This document shows, in pieces, positions 7,811 to 17,287 of a stretch of DNA of 64,000 bases. The stretch is taken from assembly GCF_000430645.1 (NCBI RefSeq), contig NZ_AUMK01000004.1, positions 620,001 through 684,000 on the forward strand. The letters run 5' to 3'. Source of the DNA: Aquimarina latercula DSM 2041 (GTDB lineage: Bacteria > Bacteroidota > Bacteroidia > Flavobacteriales > Flavobacteriaceae). How positions within the stretch are numbered: the stretch's first letter is position 1; each line of letters opens with the position of its first letter. The notes below the pieces were generated by a model. That model was not told the DNA's origin, did not search any database, and saw only the letters and a program-made list of their open reading frames with translations. Both the position numbers and the translations under genes were made by a program.

Positions 7811-7841
7811 AGAGAGGATGTAAAAACATCCTCTCTTTTTT
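7811..7841. terminator. Bidirectional terminator between peptide 4 and recQ
   Basis: AGAGAGGATGT (7811-7821), loop AAAA, ACATCCTCTCT (7826-7836), T-run on the plus strand and A-run on the left. It can serve peptide 4 and the convergent recQ. Confidence 0.85.
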
Positions 7842-7859
7842 ATTTCTATAATATCTACT

Positions 7860-10067
7860 TTAATTAGCTACATCACTAATAAATTTGATACGATACAATC
7901 TTAATTCTTCATCATCATAATCTCCATCAAACTCTTCAATCGCCGTATCTATTTTATCATTTTCTGCCTCTATAAAATATTCATGAATTTCTTCTTGTTG
8001 ATCTTCATCTAATATTTCATCTATCCAGTATGTAATATTAAGTTTAGTACCACTATATACAATAGCTTCCATTTCTTTAATAAACTCTGGCATATCCATT
8101 CCTTTAGCTGCAGCGATATCATCCAACGGAAGTTTTCTATCTACATTCTGGATAATATATAACTTAAGTCCACTATTAGCTCCTGTACTTTTTACGACAA
8201 AATCATCAGGACGCATAATATCATTCTCATCTACATATTTAGAGATTAATGCTACAAACTCTTTTCCGTATTTTTTGGCTTTTCCTTCTCCTACTCCATG
8301 AACATTTCCTAATTCCTCGATACTTATCGGGTATTTAAGGGCCATATCTTCTAGCGATGGATCCTGAAATACCACGAACGGAGGAACTCCTAATTTCTTG
8401 GCAACAGTTTTTCTTAAATCTTTTAACATACCTACTAATCGATCATCAGTACCACCTGCTTTTCCTGCACCTTTAGCAGCGGTTATAATAGAATCGTCCT
8501 TAGTCTGATCATATACATGATCTTCTGTCATCATAAAACTCACAGGCGATTCGATAAATTTTCTTCCTTCTGGAGTAATCCTTATCACACCATAAGTCTC
8601 TATATCTTTTTTCAAATACCCAGAAACGAGTACTTGTCGGATCAATGCCATCCAATATTTATCTTCTCTAAACTTACCTGTTCCGAAAAAAGGTTGTTCA
8701 TGAGTTTTATGAGATATAATAAGCGCATTACTTTTTCCGATCAACGTATTTACTAAGTCTTTCGATTTATAAATTTCTCCTGTTCTATTTACAACTTTTA
8801 ATAAGAGTTGTACTTCTTCTTGAGCTTCATGTTTCTTTTTTGGATTACGAACATTATCGTCCATGTCCGCTCCTTCTCCTGTAACCTCATCAAACTCCTC
8901 ACCAAAATAATGCAATATAAATTTACGTCTGGATATAGAAGTTTCGGCAAAAGCCACTACTTCCTGTAACAAGGCATGTCCTATCTCCTGCTCTGCAACA
9001 GGTTTACCACTCATAAATTTTTCTAACTTCTCAATATCCTTATAAGCATAATACGCCAAACAGTGTCCTTCTCCACCATCTCTACCTGCACGACCTGTTT
9101 CTTGGTAATAACTTTCTATACTTTTAGGAATATCATGATGGATTACAAAACGTACATCAGGTTTATCGATCCCCATTCCAAAAGCAATTGTAGCAACTAC
9201 TACATCAGCATCTTCCATTAAGAACATATCTTGATGCTTTGCTCTGGTCTTAGCATCCAAACCTGCATGGTAAGGAACAGCTTTTACGCCATTTACCTCT
9301 AGTGTTTGAGCAAGCTCTTCTACGCGTTTTCTGCTTAAGCAATAAACAATTCCGCTTTTGCCACTATTTTGTTTTACAAAACGAATAATATCAGCATCTA
9401 CATTTTTTGTTTTCGGGCGTATTTCATAAAACAAATTAGGACGATTAAAGGACGCTTTAAATGTTTTAGCATTACTCATCGCTAAATTCTTAAGAATATC
9501 TTCTTGAACTTTTGGCGTTGCCGTTGCTGTTAATCCTATAATCGGAATATCTTCTCCTATTCGTTTAATAATATTTCTTAGATTCCTATACTCTGGTCTA
9601 AAATCATGTCCCCATTCACTTATACAATGGGCTTCATCCACAGCCAGAAAAGAAATCTTTTGCTCTTTTAGGAAATCTACGTACTCTTCTTTTGTCAAAG
9701 ATTCTGGTGCCACATATAACAGTTTTGTTACACCACTAACAATGTCTCCTTTTACTCTTTTGACCTCGGATTTGTTGAGGGAAGAATTTAACACATGTGC
9801 TATTCCTTCTTCAGAAGAAATACTTCGAATAGCATCTACTTGATTTTTCATTAGTGCGATTAGCGGAGAAACTACAATAGCTGTTCCTTCACACATTAAG
9901 GCAGGAAGCTGGTAGCAAAGGGATTTTCCACCACCTGTAGGCATAATAACAAAAGTATTTTGTTTTCCTAAAATACTTTCTATAACCTTCTCCTGCAATC
10001 CTCTAAATTGACTAAAACCAAAGTACTTTTTTAAAGCTCCTTGTAAGTCGGTTTCGTTCAAACTCAT
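7860..10067 (-). CDS. recQ: ATP-dependent DNA helicase RecQ
   Basis: 735 aa. A superfamily 2 3'-5' helicase acting in recombination and fork repair. Walker A is TGGGKS (44-49), the DEAH box is at 144-147 followed by the RecQ-specific CISEWGHDFRPEYR, and motif VI is YYQETGRAGRDG. The family's Zn/RQC and HRDC regions follow; the HRDC-like segment is around 530-600. The Zn-binding cysteines of E. coli RecQ are not evident (the stretch after GHCLAYYAY has no Cys cluster), as in many Bacteroidota homologues. Full length. Convergent with peptide 4. Confidence 0.96.
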   Translation of the reverse strand: MSLNETDLQGALKKYFGFSQFRGLQEKVIESILGKQNTFVIMPTGGGKSLCYQLPALMCEGTAIVVSPLIALMKNQVDAIRSISSEEGIAHVLNSSLNKSEVKRVKGDIVSGVTKLLYVAPESLTKEEYVDFLKEQKISFLAVDEAHCISEWGHDFRPEYRNLRNIIKRIGEDIPIIGLTATATPKVQEDILKNLAMSNAKTFKASFNRPNLFYEIRPKTKNVDADIIRFVKQNSGKSGIVYCLSRKRVEELAQTLEVNGVKAVPYHAGLDAKTRAKHQDMFLMEDADVVVATIAFGMGIDKPDVRFVIHHDIPKSIESYYQETGRAGRDGGEGHCLAYYAYKDIEKLEKFMSGKPVAEQEIGHALLQEVVAFAETSISRRKFILHYFGEEFDEVTGEGADMDDNVRNPKKKHEAQEEVQLLLKVVNRTGEIYKSKDLVNTLIGKSNALIISHKTHEQPFFGTGKFREDKYWMALIRQVLVSGYLKKDIETYGVIRITPEGRKFIESPVSFMMTEDHVYDQTKDDSIITAAKGAGKAGGTDDRLVGMLKDLRKTVAKKLGVPPFVVFQDPSLEDMALKYPISIEELGNVHGVGEGKAKKYGKEFVALISKYVDENDIMRPDDFVVKSTGANSGLKLYIIQNVDRKLPLDDIAAAKGMDMPEFIKEMEAIVYSGTKLNITYWIDEILDEDQQEEIHEYFIEAENDKIDTAIEEFDGDYDDEELRLYRIKFISDVAN

Positions 10068-10237
10068 TAAATCGTTTAACTTTTATATACCAATTAAATT
10101 AAAATCGCTATCACTAAAACCTTTTTCCCCAGTAAAGATTTAGTGGATTGTTCTTTTTTTAAAAGTTACCAAAGATAAGGAAAACTAAAAATAGTAAGCT
10201 TTTTTCTGGCACTATTTAAAATTCATAAGGTATTACA

Positions 10238-10245
10238 TACCTTTG
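10238..10245 (+). promoter_or_regulatory. -7 box for the kdsD operon
   Basis: TACCTTTG matches the Bacteroidota -7 consensus TAnnTTTG and lies 53 bp before the kdsD start. The -33 element is weak. Confidence 0.55.
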
Positions 10246-10297
10246 CATAATTAAAGATAATAAAATCTTTATTTATAACACGCAAATTTTATAAATT

Positions 10298-11263
10298 TTG
10301 AACACCCTCGATACGATTATTTCTTTTGCCCAAAAAACAATTAGTGAAGAAGCTAAAGCAATTGCAAATCTGGAACAGCTTATAGATCAAGAATTTGCAG
10401 AAGCGGTGAATACGATTCATAATTCTAACGGTCGTGTAATTATTACAGGAATCGGTAAAAGTGCTATTATAGCTTCAAAAATAGTAGCAACTATGAATTC
10501 CACTGGTACTCCAGCAGTATTTATGCACGCAGCAGATGCAATTCATGGTGATTTGGGTAATATTCTTAAAGATGATGTAGTAATTTGTATTTCAAAAAGC
10601 GGAAACACCCCTGAAATTAAAGTGCTGGTACCTCTAATTAAAAACTTTAACAATACTTTAATTGGTATTACCTCTAATAAAGAATCATTTTTAGGGCAAG
10701 AAGCTGACTTTGTTTTAAATGCTTTTGTAGAAAAAGAAGCATGTCCTAATAATCTAGCCCCTACAACAAGCACCACTGCACAATTAGTTATTGGTGATGC
10801 AGTCGCTGTAAGTTTATTAAATCTAAAAGGATTTTCTAGTACAGATTTTGCTAAATATCATCCAGGAGGAGCTTTAGGAAAAAAATTATACCTGCGGGTA
10901 AATAATATTGTATCTAAAAATGAAAAACCTGAAGTAAGTCCAGATTCTGATATCAACGCTGTTATTGTAGAAATGACAGAAAAAAGATTAGGGGCAACCG
11001 CAGTAACCGAAGACAATAAAATTATCGGAATAATTACCGATGGCGATTTACGAAGAATGCTCACCACGAACACTTCTTTTGCAGGTTTAACCGCTAAGGA
11101 TATTATGTCCCCAAACCCTAAACGTATCGATGCAGATGCAATGGCGATAGATGCTCTAGACAGACTGGAGGAGTACGGAATATCGCAGTTATTAGCAGAA
11201 GAAAAAGGTAATTATGCAGGTCTTTTGCATATTCATGATCTAATGAGAGAAGGTATTTTATAA
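10298..11263 (+). CDS. kdsD: Arabinose-5-phosphate isomerase (KpsF/GutQ family)
   Basis: 321 aa. Converts ribulose 5-phosphate to arabinose 5-phosphate, the first step to Kdo for lipopolysaccharide. The N-terminal SIS domain (about 30-175) has GIGKS and SKSGNTPE sugar-phosphate motifs; two CBS domains follow (about 205-321). The start is TTG at 10298: an in-frame TAA lies 6 bp upstream and no ATG is available before the conserved region. First gene of a tight operon with tatC, an AhpD-like gene and lptB; its stop shares one base with the tatC start. Confidence 0.93.
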   Translation: MNTLDTIISFAQKTISEEAKAIANLEQLIDQEFAEAVNTIHNSNGRVIITGIGKSAIIASKIVATMNSTGTPAVFMHAADAIHGDLGNILKDDVVICISKSGNTPEIKVLVPLIKNFNNTLIGITSNKESFLGQEADFVLNAFVEKEACPNNLAPTTSTTAQLVIGDAVAVSLLNLKGFSSTDFAKYHPGGALGKKLYLRVNNIVSKNEKPEVSPDSDINAVIVEMTEKRLGATAVTEDNKIIGIITDGDLRRMLTTNTSFAGLTAKDIMSPNPKRIDADAMAIDALDRLEEYGISQLLAEEKGNYAGLLHIHDLMREGIL

Positions 11264-12105
11264 TGGCAAATAAAACAACAAAAGATCCGCAATCCATGTC
11301 CTTTCTTGATCACCTAGAAGAGTTACGATGGCATTTAATAAGAGCAACTTTAGCAATAGTTTTGGTCGCTATTTTTGCCTTTATTTTCATAAAAACTATT
11401 TTTACGGATATCATCTTTGCATTAAGAGATCCGAATTTTATCTCTTATAGAGTTTTATGCGGTATTTCTGAAACCTTTGGAATGGAAAAAGGCTGTCTAG
11501 AAGAAATGCCTTTTAATTTTATTAGTACAGAAATGGCCGGGCAATTTAGCGCTGCCATATGGACATCTATTACCACAGGATTTGTAGTAGCATTCCCTTA
11601 TATATTGCATGAATTTTGGAAATTCATTTCACCAGCACTTTATGAAAAAGAGCGAAAGCATTCCAGAGGATTTATTATAGTATCTTCTATATTATTTTTT
11701 ATTGGTGTCCTTTTTGGGTATTATATTATCGCACCGCTTTCGGTAAATTTCTTAGCTACTTTTTCCGTTGCCGAAGTTGTAGAAAATCAGATCAAAATAG
11801 GATCTTATATATCATTAGTTAGGGCTTCTGTAATTGCATCTGGATTTATTTTTGAATTGCCTATAATCATATACTTTTTAAGTAAAGTAGGATTAGTAAC
11901 ACCCGAATTTATGAGACGTAATCGAAAATATGCTTTGGTTATTGTTCTTATTCTAGCTGCTGTAATCACACCTCCAGACATCTCTACTCAGATAATTGTT
12001 GCAATACCAATACTTATATTATATGAGATAAGTATTTTTATTTCCAAAATGGTTGTCAGAAGAGAAAATAAAAAGAATAAAAAATTAACAACACAAACTA
12101 GATGA
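11263..12105 (+). CDS. tatC: Twin-arginine translocase subunit TatC
   Basis: 280 aa, six predicted membrane helices. TatC recognises twin-arginine signal peptides and forms the core of the Tat translocase. The family signature SFLDHLEELRWHLIRA is at the N-terminus, and FELPIIIYFLSKVGLV and AAVITPPD occur later. It overlaps kdsD by one base (TAATG) and the next gene by four (ATGA), which indicates translational coupling. No tatA/tatB in the window. Confidence 0.96.
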   Translation: MANKTTKDPQSMSFLDHLEELRWHLIRATLAIVLVAIFAFIFIKTIFTDIIFALRDPNFISYRVLCGISETFGMEKGCLEEMPFNFISTEMAGQFSAAIWTSITTGFVVAFPYILHEFWKFISPALYEKERKHSRGFIIVSSILFFIGVLFGYYIIAPLSVNFLATFSVAEVVENQIKIGSYISLVRASVIASGFIFELPIIIYFLSKVGLVTPEFMRRNRKYALVIVLILAAVITPPDISTQIIVAIPILILYEISIFISKMVVRRENKKNKKLTTQTR

Positions 12106-12458
12106 GTACTATAGTTGAAGAATTTAACGAATATAGAGAGAGAATGAACTCTCGTATTCTAGAAGATAATAATAAAATTATTAAAAGAATTTTTAATCTA
12201 GATACGAATGCTTTTATGAAAGGAGCATTGGATGTAAAAACGAAAGAACTATTAGGTTTGGTTGCTTCTGCAGTATTAAGATGTGATGACTGCGTCCGCT
12301 ATCATTTAGAGACTTGTCATAAAGAAGGTTTAACCAAAGAAGAAGTTGCAGAAACCCTAAGTATTGCAACTTTAATTGGTGGAACAATTGTAATTCCTCA
12401 TCTTCGTAGAGCATATGAGTACTGGGATGCATTAGAAGCAAATACATCTGAAAATTAA
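12102..12458 (+). CDS. AhpD-like carboxymuconolactone decarboxylase family protein
   Basis: 118 aa, all-helical AhpD/CMD fold. The redox motif C61-D-D-C64-V-R-Y-H68 matches the CxxCxxxH active site of AhpD-like proteins, which act as disulfide reductases or peroxidases. Physiological substrate unknown. It is coupled to tatC by an ATGA overlap and sits before lptB; I recall this gene order as conserved in flavobacteria. Confidence 0.85.
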   Translation: MSTIVEEFNEYRERMNSRILEDNNKIIKRIFNLDTNAFMKGALDVKTKELLGLVASAVLRCDDCVRYHLETCHKEGLTKEEVAETLSIATLIGGTIVIPHLRRAYEYWDALEANTSEN

Positions 12459-12531
12459 GGTTTAAAAGAAATACTATAAATTTACCTGCTCATTATAGCA
12501 ACACTTACCATCTAAAGAAGTCATTCTGATT

Positions 12532-13272
12532 ATGAAGTTAAAAGCGGACAACTTAATTAAGTCATACAAAGGTCGAAAAGTAGTAAAAGGGATTTCTCTG
12601 GAAGTAAATCAAGGAGAAATTGTAGGTTTATTAGGGCCCAATGGAGCTGGTAAAACTACTTCTTTTTATATGATTGTAGGTTTAGTTAAACCTAACGGTG
12701 GAAAAATCACTTTGGACAATACCGATATCACCAAATTCCCGATGTACAAACGTGCTCAGAATGGTATTGGTTATTTGGCTCAAGAAGCTTCCGTTTTTAG
12801 AAAATTAAGTATAGAAGACAATATTCTAAGTGTTCTTCAGCTAACAAAACTTTCTAAAAAAGAACAACTTCATAAAATGGAATCTCTAATAGAAGAGTTT
12901 GGATTAGGGCATATTAGAAAAAACCGTGGTGATCTTCTTAGTGGTGGCGAGAGAAGACGTACAGAAATTGCCAGAGCACTAGCTACTGATCCAAATTTCA
13001 TTCTACTTGATGAACCATTCGCAGGAGTAGATCCAGTTGCTGTAGAAGATATTCAACGGATTGTAGCACAACTAAAAAATAAAAATATTGGAATCCTGAT
13101 TACAGATCATAATGTACAAGAAACGCTTGCTATTACCGACAGAACCTACTTAATGTTCGAAGGAAGCATTCTTAAAGCAGGTATTCCTGAGGAATTAGCA
13201 GAAGATGAAATGGTTCGTAAAGTATATCTTGGTCAGAATTTTGAACTTAGAAAGAAGAAATTAGATTTTTAG
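12532..13272 (+). CDS. lptB: LPS export ABC transporter ATPase LptB
   Basis: 246 aa. Cytoplasmic ATPase of LptB2FG, which extracts lipopolysaccharide from the inner membrane. Walker A is GPNGAGKT (35-42), the signature LLSGGERRR and Walker [13 protein letters not shown] are intact, and the switch His is in ITDHNV. Best match is LptB rather than other importer ATPases because of length, the ERRR signature and linkage to kdsD. The convergent CapA-like gene ends 12 bp away. Confidence 0.92.
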   Translation: MKLKADNLIKSYKGRKVVKGISLEVNQGEIVGLLGPNGAGKTTSFYMIVGLVKPNGGKITLDNTDITKFPMYKRAQNGIGYLAQEASVFRKLSIEDNILSVLQLTKLSKKEQLHKMESLIEEFGLGHIRKNRGDLLSGGERRRTEIARALATDPNFILLDEPFAGVDPVAVEDIQRIVAQLKNKNIGILITDHNVQETLAITDRTYLMFEGSILKAGIPEELAEDEMVRKVYLGQNFELRKKKLDF

Positions 13273-13284
13273 ATATAGTTTTTC

Positions 13285-14253
13285 TTAGTCGTTTAAAATT
13301 TTTGGTGTACATTTTTCTATGCTAAATTCTGAATGATTAAAAACAACATCTTTTTCGCGAACTTGTAACTGCACTAATAACCCTTTAGAGTTAATAGGTT
13401 TATTTTGGTCAAAAATAAAATTCCCAATACTATAATAAATTGGTTTTTGTTTATACGACTCTACCGTCTGAATTGTATGAGGATGGTGCCCAATAATACC
13501 GTCAGCACCAGCATCTATTAATAAATATGCTTGTTGCTTTTGATACGTTAGTGGAACAACAGTATGTTCTGCTCCCCAATGGAGCTGAACTATAATTACC
13601 GAATTAGGCTCTTTACTTTTTAACCCCTTAATCTTATAAGAAATAGCATCAAAAGAATCTTCGCAAACACAAGGTTTGTTTTCTAAAAAAGTCCAATTTT
13701 CTGATGGAACTTGAAGAGAAGAAAACACATAAACATTCCTAGGAGTAGTAGCGATTAATTGCGGTCGACAGGCTTTTTCCGTATTCTCTCCATACCCCAA
13801 GGCAATCAAACCATTGTTTATTATATTTTTATTAGTATCCACGAGACCGTTTCTACCTTGATCCATCGCATGATTATTAGCCATATTAAGATGTGTTATT
13901 CCATGATCTTTTAATGACTTTAACCAAGATGGTTCTGCTCTAAAAATAAATTTTTTATTAATCGGCTCCTCTATCTCGGTAGCCGGGCATTCTAAATTTG
14001 CTATAACAATATCATTTTTTTGAAAAACTGAATCTATGGATGAGTGAAATAGGCTATTCATCCCCAAATGTTCAATACGATTCCGTACACCTCTATCCAA
14101 CAATAAATCCCCAACAAAAACAATACTAATTTCATCAGTTTTTCCTCTACCTGTATTACAAGAAGAGGTTACTATTAAAAAGGTTATTAAATAAAAAACA
14201 AACGCACCTAATCGATATTGAGACATCAAGTAATATCTAAATTCTGTTAACAT
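13285..14253 (-). CDS. CapA-family metallophosphoesterase-like protein
   Basis: 322 aa. Belongs to the CapA/PgsA (poly-gamma-glutamate synthesis) family with a calcineurin-like fold: VFVGDLLLDRG, IANLECPATE, MANNHAMDQG and IIGHHPHTIQ carry the expected Asp/Asn/His residues. A hydrophobic segment near residue 15-32 ending in SSC suggests a lipoprotein or anchor; the true start may be internal (a Met at residue 10). No capB/capC ligase genes are present, so polyglutamate synthesis is not implied. It overlaps the DUF3160 gene by 7 bp in one operon. Confidence 0.85.
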   Translation of the reverse strand: MLTEFRYYLMSQYRLGAFVFYLITFLIVTSSCNTGRGKTDEISIVFVGDLLLDRGVRNRIEHLGMNSLFHSSIDSVFQKNDIVIANLECPATEIEEPINKKFIFRAEPSWLKSLKDHGITHLNMANNHAMDQGRNGLVDTNKNIINNGLIALGYGENTEKACRPQLIATTPRNVYVFSSLQVPSENWTFLENKPCVCEDSFDAISYKIKGLKSKEPNSVIIVQLHWGAEHTVVPLTYQKQQAYLLIDAGADGIIGHHPHTIQTVESYKQKPIYYSIGNFIFDQNKPINSKGLLVQLQVREKDVVFNHSEFSIEKCTPKILND

Positions 14254-16718
14254 CCGGAACTGTAGAATATTTTTTCATTCGTTTTAGGAACTGGTATTGG
14301 TACAATAATATCTTTCATCCAAATTGGTATTCCGGTTGCTTCATTATTTTCTAGCATTTCTTGCCATTCTTCGTCTGTTAAACGATTACCCATTGGTAAA
14401 TGAAATTCATGATATCCAAACACCGCACCTTTAGTTATGTATAAATACCCTTCAATTTCTACTACTGCATATATATCATTTACATTACCTGTTGCGACGT
14501 GTAAGATTCCTTTATCTGGATTGTTCTCGCCATTAGCGGTATAAATATCCGCTACAACAGCAACAGATTTATCTGCACCTTTTACATTATGCCAACCATC
14601 AAGATATTGATCTTTTTGCTTGACTAAATCCAACGTTAACCATTCGAATGTACTCCCAATTATTTCTATCTGACCATATTCTTGCACAGATAACTTTTTA
14701 CCAGCAAGTTCTTTTGTACTAGCTGATAACAAAAACTCTGCATTTTCTCTTAAACCTGTTGTAATTCTAGAAATGTTAGAATTCAATAGTTTATTTCTTT
14801 CTAAAACAGATTTGGTAAGATCTATTAATTCGATTACCGTATTCCAATACCCAATATTAGGCTCTACATACCCAACCGTATATGGACTAGGTACCTCTTC
14901 TCCAGATCCGCACTCAGCTGCCATAGGTTGTTCTGCATAAAGAATAGAATCATGTTTAAGTTCTGCCCAAGACGCTAATGATGCATTTAAGTTTTTCTTA
15001 TCCCATTCGGTTGTCTGCATAAAATACGGATAACTATCATCAGGCTTTTGCAACTCTAATAAACTTTGTATCCATTTGGTATACAGAGTTTCATTCCAGT
15101 CTAAGTCTTTCATTTCTTGTTGCATATCAGAAAGTAATTTCGGATACTTACTCCATTTCTCACCTTCTTTCAATTCATTCAGTAATAAATTTTCGGCAGA
15201 TTCACTCCCAAAAGCAGCCATGACATCTAAACCTTGAGGATAAGGGCGTTTAGAAACTTTACTTTTTAAATCTACTAAATTCTGAAGAACATCATTATCT
15301 GATAAATATCTTTGTGGAATAAAGTTGATTTTAATTTTACAACTTCCGCCACCTGATCTTATTTTATCTTTGATTTCTGCCATTTTTTTCACTTCCTCTT
15401 TCAAGCTTTCAATAACAGTAGTATTCTGTAAAATCTCTTCTATAGGGAGCTCTTCCTTTTCAATTAAATCTACTAAATCCAAAAAAGACACATTATCTGG
15501 TTGACCTATTATAAAATTAATAGGTTCCATTATTGCTTTATATTTCCGTAATGTTTCTTTTTCAAAATTTGGACTATTCCCTAAAACAGAAGCATTAACC
15601 AAAGCTCTTTTAAATTGTAAATCATTATTGAGGCAAAAAGGTGCAGATTGCAGCCACATCATAGCACTAAAATATCGTTTTAACGTTTCTGTACGAGTGT
15701 AATGTCCTCTCGGTTTAAATAAGCTATAAGGAAAATTAACTTCTTCAAATTCTAAAAATTTAGAAGTACTATCCTCTGCTCCTTTAATTGAAACTAATTC
15801 ATTTTCATAGTGTTGTTCATACCCCAAAGGCACTTCTATTTTTTTGTTAGTTAAAACAGTATAGGCTATAGCATAATAGGTATGATTAAATTTTGCTATT
15901 TCCTTTATTGATTCATTAGGTGTAGTTTTTACAATCTCTTGCATATCCTTTATCATAGACTCACAAATCTGTGATAGTATAGGAATAAATTGTTCTTCTT
16001 CTATTTGTCTAAGTATGTAACCAAAATACATATGAAACAATTGCATATACATATCGGTAGTTACAAAATTTGGGAACTCAGCATAATCATTTTGTTCATA
16101 CAAATGAAATAACTGAATATTATTATTAGGAACTATAGCAAACCCATTCTGACTTAACATACTCATTAATTCGGGTGCTGGATCATTTAATTGAAAAAGG
16201 TTTACAACATTGTTCACGTTCGCCAATTGTCTATTACCTTTTTTTACTAAATTCTTTAATTTTAATTCTTCTTCTCTCTTCTTTAATTTCTCAATAAAGA
16301 CTGTTTCTTGGTCAGAATACGAAATAGGTGCTATATCCTTTCCTCCTTCTTCTGCCCAATATCGATTTTCCATTCTTTCGTTATACCAACTAGTAGCACC
16401 AAAAGTATACCTAAGATCCCCTTTCATAAAGCAATACCCTTGTTTAGCAGCAAAACTGTTTCGTAAAATCCTAATTTCATAAAGACTAAACGAAGAAATG
16501 TCCATTTCTAAATTAATATCCTCTCCCAGCTGTTCTATATCCAGTTTTCCATCAATCAGAACAGGATTCTCTACATTCTCGATAATCTGATCATCCTTTT
16601 CAGTTACTTCTACAATATCCGGAGAAACTTCAAGTTGTTTTTTTTCTTCGGATTTTTTATCACCTCCGCAAGCTATTAGAAACAAAAAGAAACTAGCAAA
16701 TAGTATTTGTCTGTTCAT
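14247..16718 (-). CDS. DUF3160 family lipoprotein
   Basis: 823 aa. Lipoprotein signal FFLFLIACGG (lipobox Cys about 17) followed by an acidic linker. The central part shows features I recognise from DUF3160: NGFAIVPNN, then NFVTTDMYMQLFHMYFGYILRQ, and a C-terminal IGYWNTVIELIDL/STFEWLTLDLVKQ region. Function of DUF3160 is unknown. It is in an operon with a FG-GAP-like lipoprotein upstream and a CapA-like phosphoesterase downstream, suggesting a shared cell-surface role. Confidence 0.8.
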   Translation of the reverse strand: MNRQILFASFFLFLIACGGDKKSEEKKQLEVSPDIVEVTEKDDQIIENVENPVLIDGKLDIEQLGEDINLEMDISSFSLYEIRILRNSFAAKQGYCFMKGDLRYTFGATSWYNERMENRYWAEEGGKDIAPISYSDQETVFIEKLKKREEELKLKNLVKKGNRQLANVNNVVNLFQLNDPAPELMSMLSQNGFAIVPNNNIQLFHLYEQNDYAEFPNFVTTDMYMQLFHMYFGYILRQIEEEQFIPILSQICESMIKDMQEIVKTTPNESIKEIAKFNHTYYAIAYTVLTNKKIEVPLGYEQHYENELVSIKGAEDSTSKFLEFEEVNFPYSLFKPRGHYTRTETLKRYFSAMMWLQSAPFCLNNDLQFKRALVNASVLGNSPNFEKETLRKYKAIMEPINFIIGQPDNVSFLDLVDLIEKEELPIEEILQNTTVIESLKEEVKKMAEIKDKIRSGGGSCKIKINFIPQRYLSDNDVLQNLVDLKSKVSKRPYPQGLDVMAAFGSESAENLLLNELKEGEKWSKYPKLLSDMQQEMKDLDWNETLYTKWIQSLLELQKPDDSYPYFMQTTEWDKKNLNASLASWAELKHDSILYAEQPMAAECGSGEEVPSPYTVGYVEPNIGYWNTVIELIDLTKSVLERNKLLNSNISRITTGLRENAEFLLSASTKELAGKKLSVQEYGQIEIIGSTFEWLTLDLVKQKDQYLDGWHNVKGADKSVAVVADIYTANGENNPDKGILHVATGNVNDIYAVVEIEGYLYITKGAVFGYHEFHLPMGNRLTDEEWQEMLENNEATGIPIWMKDIIVPIPVPKTNEKIFYSSGC

Positions 16719-16730
16719 AATTCTTTTAAT

Positions 16731-17279
16731 TTATATGTTTTCGTTTTTAAGTATGCGTGTTGCCCTTAGACTATCAATTTCTCTATGTATATACCTTTTG
16801 AACTCCAACCCAAATCTACGCCATTTATATTCTGCTATTAATACCTTTCCACTCTTTTCTTTTTCAACACTTCTAATAAAACTACCTTCTTTATTTTTTA
16901 TAAAATTAAAGTCTACCAAAGGTTTACCCAACCTGGAACCTAACCATAGTGGACGGACATAACCTTCATAATTTTTAAAAATAAAAAGTCGTTTTCTTTT
17001 TATGGAATCAAATCGAGTTGTTTTAATAACTCCTACTAATATATCATTAGATCCATTTTCATCTACGTCTCCAATCATATATTGATACACTGGATATTTT
17101 AACTCCCAAGTATCTATTAAAGAATCTGATTTGATTTGTATATAAAATAAAGAATCATGTTTTTTGATTAAAGTAATACCACTATCGTATTCAATGGATT
17201 CATTTCTAACTTTACTAGAACAGCAAAACATAAAAGATATTCCAACTATAGAAAACAGTACTCTGCAAATATTTTTCAT
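16731..17279 (-). CDS. Small lipoprotein with FG-GAP/VCBS-like segment
   Basis: 182 aa. Signal peptide with FMFCCSS lipobox (Cys about 19-20). The middle contains YMIGDVDENGSNDILVGV, an FG-GAP/VCBS-like calcium-loop motif of the kind found in beta-propeller repeats, but only one copy, so not a full propeller. It lies 12 bp before the DUF3160 gene and 8 bp after pssA, in the same operon. Function unknown. Confidence 0.7.
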   Translation of the reverse strand: MKNICRVLFSIVGISFMFCCSSKVRNESIEYDSGITLIKKHDSLFYIQIKSDSLIDTWELKYPVYQYMIGDVDENGSNDILVGVIKTTRFDSIKRKRLFIFKNYEGYVRPLWLGSRLGKPLVDFNFIKNKEGSFIRSVEKEKSGKVLIAEYKWRRFGLEFKRYIHREIDSLRATRILKNENI

Positions 17280-17287
17280 TTACTTAA

